A stretch of 64,000 bases of DNA from Aggregatimonas sangjinii (lineage in GTDB: Bacteria > Bacteroidota > Bacteroidia > Flavobacteriales > Flavobacteriaceae), in contig NZ_CP040710.1 of assembly GCF_005943945.1 (NCBI RefSeq), forward strand, positions 1,933,001 through 1,997,000, in the 5' to 3' direction. Below are positions 1 to 10,200 of the stretch, piece after piece (within the stretch, counting starts at the first letter, position 1; each line of letters opens with the position of its first letter). The notes below the pieces were generated by a model. The model made no database searches, was not told the DNA's origin, and saw nothing but the letters and a program-made list of their open reading frames with translations. The translations under genes were made by a program, and so were the position numbers.

Positions 1-1
1 A

Positions 2-1084
2 TTATTGGAAGGTACCGGAGTAAGCTGCGCTTTATTGACCGGATCTATTAAAAAATCCGCGCGTAGACCCATTCACGAACAGTTGGAATCCGGAGAACTG
101 CAGATACTGATCGGTACCCATGCGCTGTTGGAAGACAAGGTGCAATACCAAAACCTGGGACTCGCCATCGTAGACGAGCAGCATCGCTTTGGGGTAGCGC
201 AACGTTCCAAATTATGGCATAAAAATGAGATTCCACCGCATATACTTGTGATGACGGCGACCCCAATCCCCCGCACCTTAGCGATGAGCTTGTATGGGGA
301 TTTGGATATATCGGTCATCGATGAACTACCGCCGGGTAGAAAAGCGATCAAGACCGTACACCGTTATGATGCGAATCGCTTAAAGGTTTTCCGTTTTATA
401 CGGGACGAAATCAAAAAAGGAAGACAAATCTATATCGTATACCCTCTCATTCAAGAATCGGAAGCGATGGATTATAAGGATTTAATGGATGGCTATGAGA
501 GTATCGCAAGGGATTTTCCGCTCCCCGAATATCAGATTTCCATTGTACATGGCCAAATGAAACCTGCGGACAAGGATTATGAAATGGCACGGTTTGTAAG
601 GGGAGAAACGCAGATTATGGTCGCCACTACGGTTATTGAAGTGGGCGTTAACGTCCCCAATGCCTCGGTAATGATCATTGAAAGTGCAGAACGTTTTGGT
701 CTATCACAATTGCACCAACTGCGTGGTAGAGTCGGTCGCGGGGCAGATCAGAGCTTTTGCATATTAATGACCGGTCATAAATTATCGGCGGAAGCCAAGA
801 CCCGATTGGAAACTATGGTACGTACCAACGACGGTTTTGAAATCGCTGAAGTAGATTTGCGACTGCGTGGACCTGGAGATATCATGGGCACCCAACAGAG
901 CGGTGTACTCCACCTTAAAATTGCGGATATCATCAAAGACAATGATATTTTAAAAACGGCGCGGTATTACGCGATGCAAATGCTTAAAATCGATCCAGCT
1001 CTAGAAAAACCCGATAATTTGTTGATTAGGCATGCGTATTCGCAGTTGGTGAAGTACAAGAATATTTGGAATTATATAAGTTGA
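2..1084 (+). CDS. recG: ATP-dependent DNA helicase RecG, C-terminal part (5' end outside window)
   Basis: RecG remodels stalled replication forks and Holliday-junction-like DNA in the cytoplasm. The frame is open to the left edge, so only about the last 360 residues are present. Visible superfamily-2 helicase motifs: DEQHRFG (motif II, the RecG version of DEAH), MTATPIPRTL (motif III), VATTVIEVGVNVP (motif V) and QLHQLRGRVGRG (motif VI). The wedge domain and Walker A lie upstream of the window. The C-terminal LRGPGDIMGTQQSG stretch is typical of RecG. The gene ends in TGA and converges on the giant lipoprotein gene, with 12 bases between stops and no obvious terminator hairpin. Confidence 0.96.
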   Translation, partial: LLEGTGVSCALLTGSIKKSARRPIHEQLESGELQILIGTHALLEDKVQYQNLGLAIVDEQHRFGVAQRSKLWHKNEIPPHILVMTATPIPRTLAMSLYGDLDISVIDELPPGRKAIKTVHRYDANRLKVFRFIRDEIKKGRQIYIVYPLIQESEAMDYKDLMDGYESIARDFPLPEYQISIVHGQMKPADKDYEMARFVRGETQIMVATTVIEVGVNVPNASVMIIESAERFGLSQLHQLRGRVGRGADQSFCILMTGHKLSAEAKTRLETMVRTNDGFEIAEVDLRLRGPGDIMGTQQSGVLHLKIADIIKDNDILKTARYYAMQMLKIDPALEKPDNLLIRHAYSQLVKYKNIWNYIS

Positions 1085-1096
1085 CCTTTAATGTAT

Positions 1097-4000
1097 TTAA
1101 GGACATGCTGAACCATCTTTAAACTGAAAATCAATTATTCTGAATTGAGATTCTAGTCCACTGATGTTTGTTGTGACGGTGAAACGAAGTGAATAAAACT
1201 CGCAATTGGTAAAGAGTCCTTCGAGCAGGCCATTAGAGATAACATAATTGGCGTCAAATATGTCACCAGCACCATATTGGTTGCCGTTGTAATCCAAAAA
1301 CAAAGCTCCAAGGGGAATTCCACCACCAGCCGATGCAAATGACATTTCAAATTGAACTCCAAGATCAATAGCTGCCTGATTTGGTTCGATTCTAAATCGT
1401 ACGTTGACCGGCCCGCTAACTTCGTTAGGAATAGGATCTATACTAAACGTAAATTCGGGTGTTTGAGGTTCTTCTACGACTACTATTAAGGATGTATTAT
1501 CCGAGCCATTATTGTCGTCAAATACTGTCAGGGTAATCGTATACTCTCCAGGGCGACTGAATGTGTGTGTAGGATTTACGCCAAAGAATACATTATCGAC
1601 ACCACTGTCTGGGTCCCCAAAATTCCATTGATAAGTAAGTGGGTCGTTCTCAGGATCTGTCGAATCTGCTCCGGAGTAGCTACCTGTAAGCGTTTGAATA
1701 TTAAAAAGGCCTGGTGTGATAACCGCATCAGGGTCCCCATTTTGCACGTTCACGTTCACTTCCCAGATTTGTACATCGGTATTCTCGGCCGTGACGGTAT
1801 ACTCGACGGGAACAGAGAAATCCTGTTGACTGCTTCCCACAGGATCAACGGTTGCACTAGGTGAAATGACGAAGTTGGAAGGCGATACGTTCAGGTTCGT
1901 TCCGAACGGCACCTCGACCACTACCGTATGTGCCGTGGCGTTGATTACAGAAGGGACGGTCTGACCAGGTATCGAAAAAGCGGTAATGTCATTGGCACCG
2001 CTCCTGGTGTCTGCATCTACGTTAACCGTGACCTCCCAAACCTGTACATCGGTATTCTCGGCCGTGACGGTATACTCGACGGGAACCGAGAAATCCTGTT
2101 GACTGCTTCCCGAGGGATCAACGGTAGCATCGGAAGAAACAGAAAAGGCTAAAGGCGATACGTTCAGGTTCGTTCCGAACGGCACCTCGACCACTACCGT
2201 ATGTGCCGTGGCGTTGATTACAGAAGGGACGGTCTGACCAGGTATCGAAAAAGCGGTAATGTCATTGGCACCGCTCCTGGTGTCTGCATCTACGTTAACC
2301 GTGACCTCCCAAACCTGTACATCGGTATTCTCGGCCGTGACGGTATACTCGACGGGAACCGAGAAATCCTGTTGACTGCTTCCCACAGGATCAACGGTTG
2401 CACTAGGTGAAATGACGAAGTTGGAAGGCGATACGTTCAGGTTCGTTCCGAACGGCACCTCGACCACTACCGTATGTGCCGTCGTGTTGATTACAGAAGG
2501 GACGGTCTGACCAGGTATCGAAAAAGCGGTAATGTCGTTGGCACCGCTCCTGGTGTCTGCATCTACGTTAACCGTGACCTCCCAAACCTGTACATCGGTA
2601 TTCTCGGCCGTGACGGTATACTCGACGGGAACCGAGAAATCCTGTTGACTGCTTCCCACAGGATCAACGGTTGCACTAGGTGAAATGACGAAGTTGGAAG
2701 GCGATACGTTCAGGTTCGTTCCGAACGGCACCTCGACCACTACCGTATGTGCCGTGGCGTTGATTACAGAAGGGACGGTCTGACCAGGTATCGAAAAAGC
2801 GGTAATGTCATTGGCACCGCTCCTGGTGTCTGCATCTACGTTAACCGTGACCTCCCAAACCTGTACATCGGTATTCTCGGCCGTGACGGTATACTCGACG
2901 GGAACCGAGAAATCCTGTTGACTGCTTCCCACAGGATCAACGGTTGCACTAGGTGAAATGACGAAGTTGGAAGGCGATACGTTCAGGTTCGTTCCGAACG
3001 GCACCTCGACCACTACCGTATGTGCCGTCGTGTTGATTACAGAAGGGACGGTCTGACCAGGTATCGAAAAAGCGGTAATGTCGTTGGCACCGCTCCTGGT
3101 GTCTGCATCTACGTTAACCGTGACCTCCCAAACCTGTACATCGGTATTCTCGGCCGTGACGGTATACTCGACGGGAACAGAGAAATCCTGTTGACTGCTT
3201 CCCACAGGATCAACGGTTGCACTAGGTGAAATGACGAAGTTGGAAGGCGATACGTTCAGGTTCGTTCCGAACGGCACCTCGACCACTACCGTATGTGCCG
3301 TCGTGTTGATTACAGAAGGGACGGTCTGACCAGGTATCGAAAAAGCGGTAATGTCGTTGGCATTGCTTGCGGCCAGTTCTACGATAATTTCGGCTGTTTC
3401 CACAACATTACTCGCATCATTGGAAGAAGCCGTTATCGTGGCCGTACCTTCACTTCTGCCAGTCACCTCACCTATTGCACTAACTGTTGCGATCGTCTCA
3501 TCGCTGGAAGACCAGTCGATACTGGAATTGGTGGCATTATCTGGCGTCACCGTCGCTACTAGCTGTGCCGATTCGTCAATATCGAGCGTCAACTCGGTAG
3601 GATTTAGGGTTATTCCAGTCACCAGTACTTCGTTAAAGGTCAAATTGACCGTTATTGTCGCGGTTGATTCGTTACCGGGATTTCCATCATCAATGGTGTA
3701 CGTAAAAGTGACTATTTCCTCTTCGGTAGTGGGGCCATTACTAATAAATTCAATACTCCTATCATTTAAGATTTGAGCACTGCCGAATCCCGCAGGAGTT
3801 AATGTTCCGATTGCGATTACTCTTAACTCTGAATTGGGTGTGTCTACATCGCTATCATTGTCCAGCACATTTATGATTCTTGTCTCGCCTACCTCCACTC
3901 CGATCGTGTCATCTACCGCCACAGGCGCTTGGTTCGCGGAAACGCTTACGTTCACCGTCCATAGCCTTGAAGTTCCGTCCTCGGCCGTTACCGTGTATTC

Positions 4001-6829
4001 TATTGCCTCACTAAAATCAAGTACCGCATCGATAGCGGGGGTAATACCGGCATTTGGCGATATGGCCAAGGTCGCAGGCGCCACGTTCAGCTCTGTACCG
4101 TCGGGGACGGTCACCGTTATCGTATTGGTTGACCCATTAATTTCGGCCTGTCCGCTCTGATTGGGTAACGTAAAGGCGGTAATGGCATTCGCCCCGCTTC
4201 TTGGTGCGCTTACGGTAACATTCGCAGCAGCCGACACATCGCCCGAATCATTCGAAGAAGCGGTGATGACCGCCTCACCTTCTCCTGTTCCGGTTACCTC
4301 CCCTGCGGCGTTTACCGTCGCTACCGTCGTATCGCTGGAAATCCAGTCCACATTCGAATTAGTGGCGTTGTCGGGGGTGACAGTTGCCGTCAATTGCCCC
4401 GTTTCGTTTATATCTAGGGTCAACTCTGTCGGTGCCAGAACTATTTCCGAAACCAATATTTCTGTTTGCACGATATTTACCGTAACGGTCGCAGAGGCCT
4501 CGTTTCCGGGGTTGACGTCGGTTATGGTATATCCGAAGCTCGCTTCCCCGACATACGCGCCCGAACTGGTAAAGACGAATTCCCTGCCCTGCTGTTCGAA
4601 CGACCCGGCATCTTCGGGCTGTACCCCGATTATAGCGCTGATTTCAAGCTCTTCATTCGGGGTCTCGGCATCAGTATCATTGGCAAGAACTGGAATGCTG
4701 ACCGAACCGGATAGCTCGACAGTAGCGGTATCGTCGTTTGCGACAGGCCCTTGGTTTGCGGCTACTGTGGTATTCACTGTCCATTCTTTTGAAGTACCAT
4801 CGTCAGCCGTAACCGTATAGATCACTGCTGCACTGAAATCCTGAACTATACCTATGGCAGGGGCAACTGTGGAATTTAGTGAAATCTCTAAGGTGATGGG
4901 TGCCACGTTCAGGCTCGTCCCATCCGGTACGGTAACCGTAATCGTATTTGCAGTATTATCGATTACAGCCTGACCGCTTTGAGCGGGCAAGGCGAAAGCG
5001 GTAATGTCGTTTGCTCCAGTTCCGGTAATAGGTAGAACCGTCGTATTGACCGTCCATACCTGTTCGGTTCCGTTCTCGGCGGTGACCGTATACAGTACGG
5101 GGCCAGCGAAGTCCCTGACCTCGTCTATCGCCGGATCGATGGTCGCACTTTCGGAGATTACCAGCGCTTGGGGTGCCACGTTCAGGGGGGTACCATTGGG
5201 AACGGTGACCGAAATCGTGTGCTCCGTTGCATCGATGGCAAATGGCGCCACTTGACCGGCAATCGAAAATTCGGTGATATCATTGGAGGCACTGCCCACT
5301 GGTGGCGATACGGTAACATTAACGACCCAAACCTGTTGCTCCCCGTTACCGGCCGTAACGGTATAGGGTGTGGGCGTAACGAAATTCCTGAGGGCAGTGG
5401 GTAGCGGATCAATCGTTGCCCCCGGGGATACTTCGATACTCGCCGATGTACCTTCGAGATAGGTTCCTTCCGCCACGTTGACGGTCACCGTATGATTTTC
5501 AGCATCTATGGTCGAACTATTCTGGATAGGCAGCGCAAAGGCCGTGATGTCGTTCCCGTCCTGCAGCGAACCGCCGCTGATGTTCACCTCTATCGTATCG
5601 ACCACTCCGGGGTCCGATACCGAGGTGGCCGTTATCGTGACCGTTCCCGCCGCAAGGCCGGTCAAGAGTCCGTTCGCATCTATGGTGGCGACCGTATCGT
5701 CGCTGGAGGACCAGGTCACGCTGGTGTCGGTAGCGTCCGCCGGCAGTATAGTTGCGATCAATTGCCGTACCGCCCCCTGGGCATCCGGGTCTTCCTGTGC
5801 TATCGTTATGGCGCTTACCGGTACCCGGTCGGGTTCCACCACCGTGACGGTCACCGTATCGGTCGCCTCGGGGTTCGAGAGCGAGGTAACGGTCACTATG
5901 GCCGTGCCAAGACCCACCGCGATACAGATGTTGTTCTCATCGATCAGTACCACATCGGGATTATCGGATACCAGGATAAAGCCTTGATCGCTCGCGTTGG
6001 GCGGGTCGAAGGTGATGTCGGGCGCCACCTCGTCGCCCAGTTGCAGCTCTATGGTATCGTCCTCGCCCAGGAAGATCGAGATGACCCGGATTACCTCCAC
6101 CACGTTGAAGGACAGCGTTTCCCTGAGCTCCTGCCCGTTGCTGTCCCGCAGCACGAAGACCAGCTCTTGGGTACCGAGCTCCGAGGGCGTGAACATAAAG
6201 GGATAGGTACCGGGCGCTATCGCGGCATAGTCGCCGTCCAACGGATAGCCCTCTTCCTGTATCGGGGCAAGCGTACCCGAACCGGAGGCGAACTCCAGAC
6301 GGGCCTCGTAGGTGACCTCCAGGGCCGTGTCCACCGGCTCGAACAACAAGAAGATATCGGCCGCCTTTCCCAGTTCGATCTCGGTGAGCTCGCTAGAGGC
6401 CTCCCAAAGGGCGGGGACGTTCTCCAGATCGTACGTTATCTCGATCTCCTCCGAAATCCCGAAATTGTCCGACCCGACGATCTTTACCCGGTGCTCCCCC
6501 ACTTCGGTACCCATGTACAACAGCGAGGTCGTAAAAGGGGACTCTATAGGCTGGCCCTTTCCCGCCTCCAGACGGTTCCCTTCGACGTCCTCGAAGTAAC
6601 CGTTGCCCTGCAGTATCTCATAGGAAATGGTGTACTCGTAGTTCTCCAGAATTGCCTCGGGCACTATGGTAAAGGTTGTGGGGAGGCCCTGGTTGACGAA
6701 GCCCTCGGAGGTATGCTCCTCGAGGATCTCGAACTCCACCTCGGTGATCAGCCCCACGTCCTTGGTACAGGCTAGCGCCACCAAGAACAGGCAACAAAGG
6801 GATACGGCTCTATCGAGGGACTTTTTCAT
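1097..6829 (-). CDS. Giant multi-domain surface lipoprotein A: TraQ-like N-terminus, Ig-like/DUF5018 repeats, PKD
   Basis: A 1910-residue predicted lipoprotein. The N-terminus is a signal peptide with lipobox LVALAC (Cys about 21). Residues about 30-135 and 138-247 form two tandem domains resembling Bacteroidetes conjugation protein TraQ (DUF3872): Y-x-I-x-Y, a G-x-G turn, LLYMGTEVGEHRVKIV and SDNFG. Two BIG2-like Ig domains follow to about 420. Next come DUF5018-like units (NDITAF...TVTAENG...W-V-V), two cadherin-like domains (VANDDTATVE; VAVDDTIGVE) and further BIG2 domains. Six near-identical 91-residue units occupy about 1155-1700, followed by a PKD domain (WNFGDPDSG...THTFSRPGEYTITLTV). 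The C-terminal about 120 residues are shared with the neighbouring paralogue. Likely role: surface display or adhesion. The partner and ligand are unknown. No sortase-type or type IX sorting tail was recognised. It lies downstream of TraO/TraN-like genes. Confidence 0.9.
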   Translation of the reverse strand: MKKSLDRAVSLCCLFLVALACTKDVGLITEVEFEILEEHTSEGFVNQGLPTTFTIVPEAILENYEYTISYEILQGNGYFEDVEGNRLEAGKGQPIESPFTTSLLYMGTEVGEHRVKIVGSDNFGISEEIEITYDLENVPALWEASSELTEIELGKAADIFLLFEPVDTALEVTYEARLEFASGSGTLAPIQEEGYPLDGDYAAIAPGTYPFMFTPSELGTQELVFVLRDSNGQELRETLSFNVVEVIRVISIFLGEDDTIELQLGDEVAPDITFDPPNASDQGFILVSDNPDVVLIDENNICIAVGLGTAIVTVTSLSNPEATDTVTVTVVEPDRVPVSAITIAQEDPDAQGAVRQLIATILPADATDTSVTWSSSDDTVATIDANGLLTGLAAGTVTITATSVSDPGVVDTIEVNISGGSLQDGNDITAFALPIQNSSTIDAENHTVTVNVAEGTYLEGTSASIEVSPGATIDPLPTALRNFVTPTPYTVTAGNGEQQVWVVNVTVSPPVGSASNDITEFSIAGQVAPFAIDATEHTISVTVPNGTPLNVAPQALVISESATIDPAIDEVRDFAGPVLYTVTAENGTEQVWTVNTTVLPITGTGANDITAFALPAQSGQAVIDNTANTITVTVPDGTSLNVAPITLEISLNSTVAPAIGIVQDFSAAVIYTVTADDGTSKEWTVNTTVAANQGPVANDDTATVELSGSVSIPVLANDTDAETPNEELEISAIIGVQPEDAGSFEQQGREFVFTSSGAYVGEASFGYTITDVNPGNEASATVTVNIVQTEILVSEIVLAPTELTLDINETGQLTATVTPDNATNSNVDWISSDTTVATVNAAGEVTGTGEGEAVITASSNDSGDVSAAANVTVSAPRSGANAITAFTLPNQSGQAEINGSTNTITVTVPDGTELNVAPATLAISPNAGITPAIDAVLDFSEAIEYTVTAEDGTSRLWTVNVSVSANQAPVAVDDTIGVEVGETRIINVLDNDSDVDTPNSELRVIAIGTLTPAGFGSAQILNDRSIEFISNGPTTEEEIVTFTYTIDDGNPGNESTATITVNLTFNEVLVTGITLNPTELTLDIDESAQLVATVTPDNATNSSIDWSSSDETIATVSAIGEVTGRSEGTATITASSNDASNVVETAEIIVELAASNANDITAFSIPGQTVPSVINTTAHTVVVEVPFGTNLNVSPSNFVISPSATVDPVGSSQQDFSVPVEYTVTAENTDVQVWEVTVNVDADTRSGANDITAFSIPGQTVPSVINTTAHTVVVEVPFGTNLNVSPSNFVISPSATVDPVGSSQQDFSVPVEYTVTAENTDVQVWEVTVNVDADTRSGANDITAFSIPGQTVPSVINATAHTVVVEVPFGTNLNVSPSNFVISPSATVDPVGSSQQDFSVPVEYTVTAENTDVQVWEVTVNVDADTRSGANDITAFSIPGQTVPSVINTTAHTVVVEVPFGTNLNVSPSNFVISPSATVDPVGSSQQDFSVPVEYTVTAENTDVQVWEVTVNVDADTRSGANDITAFSIPGQTVPSVINATAHTVVVEVPFGTNLNVSPLAFSVSSDATVDPSGSSQQDFSVPVEYTVTAENTDVQVWEVTVNVDADTRSGANDITAFSIPGQTVPSVINATAHTVVVEVPFGTNLNVSPSNFVISPSATVDPVGSSQQDFSVPVEYTVTAENTDVQIWEVNVNVQNGDPDAVITPGLFNIQTLTGSYSGADSTDPENDPLTYQWNFGDPDSGVDNVFFGVNPTHTFSRPGEYTITLTVFDDNNGSDNTSLIVVVEEPQTPEFTFSIDPIPNEVSGPVNVRFRIEPNQAAIDLGVQFEMSFASAGGGIPLGALFLDYNGNQYGAGDIFDANYVISNGLLEGLFTNCEFYSLRFTVTTNISGLESQFRIIDFQFKDGSACP
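1745..3361 (-). repeat. Tandem array of six 273-bp units inside giant lipoprotein A
   Basis: Six in-frame copies of a 273-base (91-codon) unit encode DUF5018-like domains beginning NDITAFSIPGQTVPSVIN. Corresponding landmarks recur every 273 bases (1928, 2201, 2474, 2747, 3020, 3293). Copies differ at a few sites: INTT or INAT, GTCATTGGC versus GTCGTTGGC. One copy (near 2150) encodes SPLAFSVSS where the others encode SPSNFVISP. The first and last copies diverge only at their outer edges. Boundaries are approximate. The near-identity implies recent expansion or ongoing homogenisation. Confidence 0.95.
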
Positions 6830-7000
6830 TCGCAGTGTGGGACTGACGGTTAACGGTCTTCGTAATCAAAGGGTGCCCTGAACCGGCACCATCCGCTTAG
6901 ATTAACGGTAGCACAAGATAAGGATTCGTACGTAATGTTAAAACCGATAATATACATTTTAATCCGGAATTCGGACAAAGGATTGTTTTAAGGGATGAAA
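5502..7000. repeat. Copy 1 of a 1.5-kb near-identical duplication (5' part of lipoprotein A plus upstream DNA)
   Basis: This block matches 10565-12064 almost base for base. It covers about the first 440 codons of the lipoprotein gene and about 170 bases upstream of its start. The offset is 5063 in the coding part and 5064 upstream, because GACGGTT here reads GACTCATT in the other copy. Only a few substitutions are visible, for example ATGTTG versus ACGTTG near 5930. Outside the block the genes diverge sharply. The block is much more G+C-rich than its surroundings. Confidence 0.93.
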
Positions 7001-7242
7001 TGAGAAATTCGGCAATCGCCAAAATTGACCTAAGACTAAGGTAGGCTATCATAAGGTTCCCCGTTGAAAATAGTAGGGATATTCATGCTTTATATAGGAC
7101 TATATCTTCTGAAAACAGTGCATATTTAGCGATGCACTAACTTAAAGGCGACTCTGAAATACAGAAAGAATAATTCGATTATTCCACATATCTAATTTTA
7201 GCAGATGATATTATAAAAGAAGAGTATGTTTATTTAAATTAT
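6830..7242. other. Intergenic region between the two giant lipoprotein genes
   Basis: The first 170 bases are the duplicated upstream region of lipoprotein A and should hold its promoter, but I could not find an exact TAnnTTTG element on the minus strand. The rest is A+T-rich. It contains an inverted repeat AGTGCAT-N8-ATGCACT (7117-7138) followed on the minus strand by a short T run, a weak candidate terminator for lipoprotein B. A second hairpin is GAATAAT-TCG-ATTATTC near 7169-7185. No gene seen. Confidence 0.5.
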
Positions 7243-10200
7243 TCAATCACATGGTTGTGCAGTATCCCTGACCTGAAAGCCGACATTTCGCATTTGGGTA
7301 GGTAATGACAAATTATTAGATACAGTAAAATTAAAATCGTAAAATTCACAGTTTGGTCTTTCCAAACCGACAAAGGTTCCAGATGAAGTCCCAGAGGATA
7401 CAGTAAACAATTGAGAGCTTATAAATGAACCAGCACCATATTCAAAATCGGCTATGATATCGCCGCCATTTCGATTAAACTGCATTTGAAAGACAATACC
7501 CGCGTCAATGGCCGCCTGATTCGGGGTAATCCTAAACGTGATGTTGACTGATCCACTAACTGGACTGGAAACTGGGTCTATTGAAAAACTAAAATCTGGT
7601 GAGGGTGGTGCGCTTGCCTCCGCTAGCGTAATAGTCCAAACCTGAATGTCGCCATTTTGGGCAGTGACCGTATAAGATACCGGTACACTGAAATCTTGTG
7701 GGGAAATATCTTGAGGATTAATAGTAGCCCCCTCTGAAATGGTCAACGAGATTGGACTTGCATTCCTGCTCGAACCGAATTCGACTTCCCCAAGTACCGT
7801 GTGATTTAGTACATCAATAACGGGTGGGCCCGTTAGACGTGGGAAATTAAAGCTTAGGATATCGTTTCCACTTCTCAGGCTAACTGTTACCGTTCTAAAT
7901 CTCTCAGCCACATTTCCAGCAGTATCACTTACAGTGTAAGTCACCAAATATGTGCCTGCTGTAGTCGTATCAACTGAACTATTGTCTATACTGATGTCAT
8001 CATTGCTTAGAATTCCATCCACATCATCCTGGGCAGTTGCGCCTTCTTCGGTGTAGGGTTCGTTAACGAAAAGTTCAACAGGATCAAGTCCAATAAGTGA
8101 GATTTCGGGTGGCGTAGTATCCGAGGAGCCCGAGCCATTAACCGTTACAGTTACTCTAGCGATATTTGAACTCAGTTGACCATCTGAAACCCTGTAATCA
8201 ATAGTTGTCTGCCGGCTCTCTCCATCATTCAAGTTTTCAAAATCCCCATTCGTATCAAAACTAAGCGCTCCCCCAGCGGAAATGGTAAAAAGTCCGCCGT
8301 TGGAACCGCCGATCGGCTGCCCAATATTCGCGCTACTTCCTGCAACCCAATCCACTGTTAAGTCGTCATTTTCACCATCGACATCATTGGTTAAAATTGG
8401 TCTATTTAAATTCCCTCCTTCGGCCACTTCAAAACTATCATTTCCAGCCACAGGTTCAGTATTTTCTGCTGTAACCGTTATTTGAGCAGTGGTTATGATA
8501 CTATTATCATCCACTGATATAGCTGTAACGGTTGTGGTGCCCGCTTCCACTCCCCGAACCAGTCCATCGTTATCGACCGTCGCAGTATTAGGATTATCTG
8601 AGGACCATACTACCTCTTGATTGCTAGCGTTCGTCGGATCGAAAACCAACCCCAATTGGACCGTAGCCCCTTCCACTATCGATGCAGTACTCGGAGTTAC
8701 GGATATTCCTATCAAAGGAATATCGGCAGGAGTTACGGTAATGCTCGCAGTTTGAGACGCACCGTTACCGTCAATAGCGTCAGCTATGATATTTACTGTC
8801 CCAACGGAAATTCCCCTTACTAGGCCGGTGCCATCTATCGTGGCAATATCCTCATCTTCTGAAAACCAATCCACGCCAGCTGCGGATGCATCGGCGGGCA
8901 GCGTTGTGCCATTCAATTGCAACTGTTCCCCGACCGCGAGAGTACCGCTGGGCGGATCAATCACTACGCTCGTTACAGGTATTTCAAGGAAATTCACGTC
9001 TATTATCGCCTCGGCCGCAATGTTGCTTCCATCGTTAGTGGTTGCCGTGATGATAGCACTGCCTTCTGCCTGTAGACCGGTAACATTCCCATTTTGATCG
9101 ACACTAACGGCATCCGGATCGCTGGATTGCCATGTAAGTATTCGATTGGTCGCGTCGTTCGGGGTGATTTCCGTGGTGAGCCTTAATGTCTCGTCTACTT
9201 CCAAAAGATATTCACTGGGAACAATATTCAAGGCGGTAATCGATACAGGTGTTTGCGTGATGGTAATGGTAACCTGGCCGAAGTCTTCATTACCAGGATT
9301 ACCATCGCTAACGGTGTATCCAAAACTGGCATCTCCCTGATACTCCCCTGAACTGGTAAAAACGAATGTTCGGCCATCGTTATCTTCCGAAAAAGAGCCG
9401 GCATTGTCAGGCTGTACACCTATTATTCCGGAAATAATCAGTTCGGCATTCGGGGTATCGACATCGGTGTCATTGGCGAGTACGTCGATACGCACACTCC
9501 CCCCCAATTCGACTGCTCCAACGTCGTCGACCGCAACGGGAGGTTGGTTTGCGGCCGCCGTGGTATTTACCGTCCATACTTGTTGTATCCCACTCTGCGA
9601 GATGACCGTATAGGTAACCGGAGCACTGAAATCGCGCGCTTGCGTTGTACTAGGTTCAATGGTCGCGTTGTTCGACGTCGTAAATTGCAATGGGACAACG
9701 TTCAGTTCGGTGCCATCGGTAACGTTTACCGTTACCGTATGATTTACAGTATCTATAGTTGAACTATTCTGAACCGGAAGTGAAAAAGCAATGATATCGT
9801 TCTCATCACTTCCCGTGGAAGGCAGGACGGTAACCGTAACGGTCCAGAATTTTTCCACTCCATTTTCAGCTGTTACGACATAAATGAATTGTTCGGTAAA
9901 ATCCTGTGCTTCGGTGGCCACCGGAAATAGCATGGCATTTTCTGAAAGCGTTACCTCATTTGGTACTATCGATGTTAGGTCGATACCCTGGGGCACTTCA
10001 ATAGCAACGGTAGCATTTTCATTATCAATGATGCTTGTACCCACCTGATTTGGTATGCTAAAGGAGATGATTTCATTCTCCGCATTGCTGTCAGCCGGCA
10101 CAATGACAATGCGTATCGTCCAAATCTGCTCTTCTCCATTTTCAGCGGTAACCGTATAGGTTACAGGCCGACTAAAGTCTTGTATTTCGGTAATGTCCGG

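Noticed and set aside
1928-3562. Series of plus-strand frames of about 69 codons repeating every 273 bases
   Set aside because: They are antisense shadows of the tandem repeat in the giant lipoprotein gene; the repeat period explains their regular spacing.
5492-6775. Long plus-strand frame (427 codons) antisense to lipoprotein A, and its twin at 10555-11838
   Set aside because: It lies opposite the G+C-rich duplicated head; Arg/Gly/Tyr-rich composition and lack of any domain indicate a shadow of codon bias on the sense strand.
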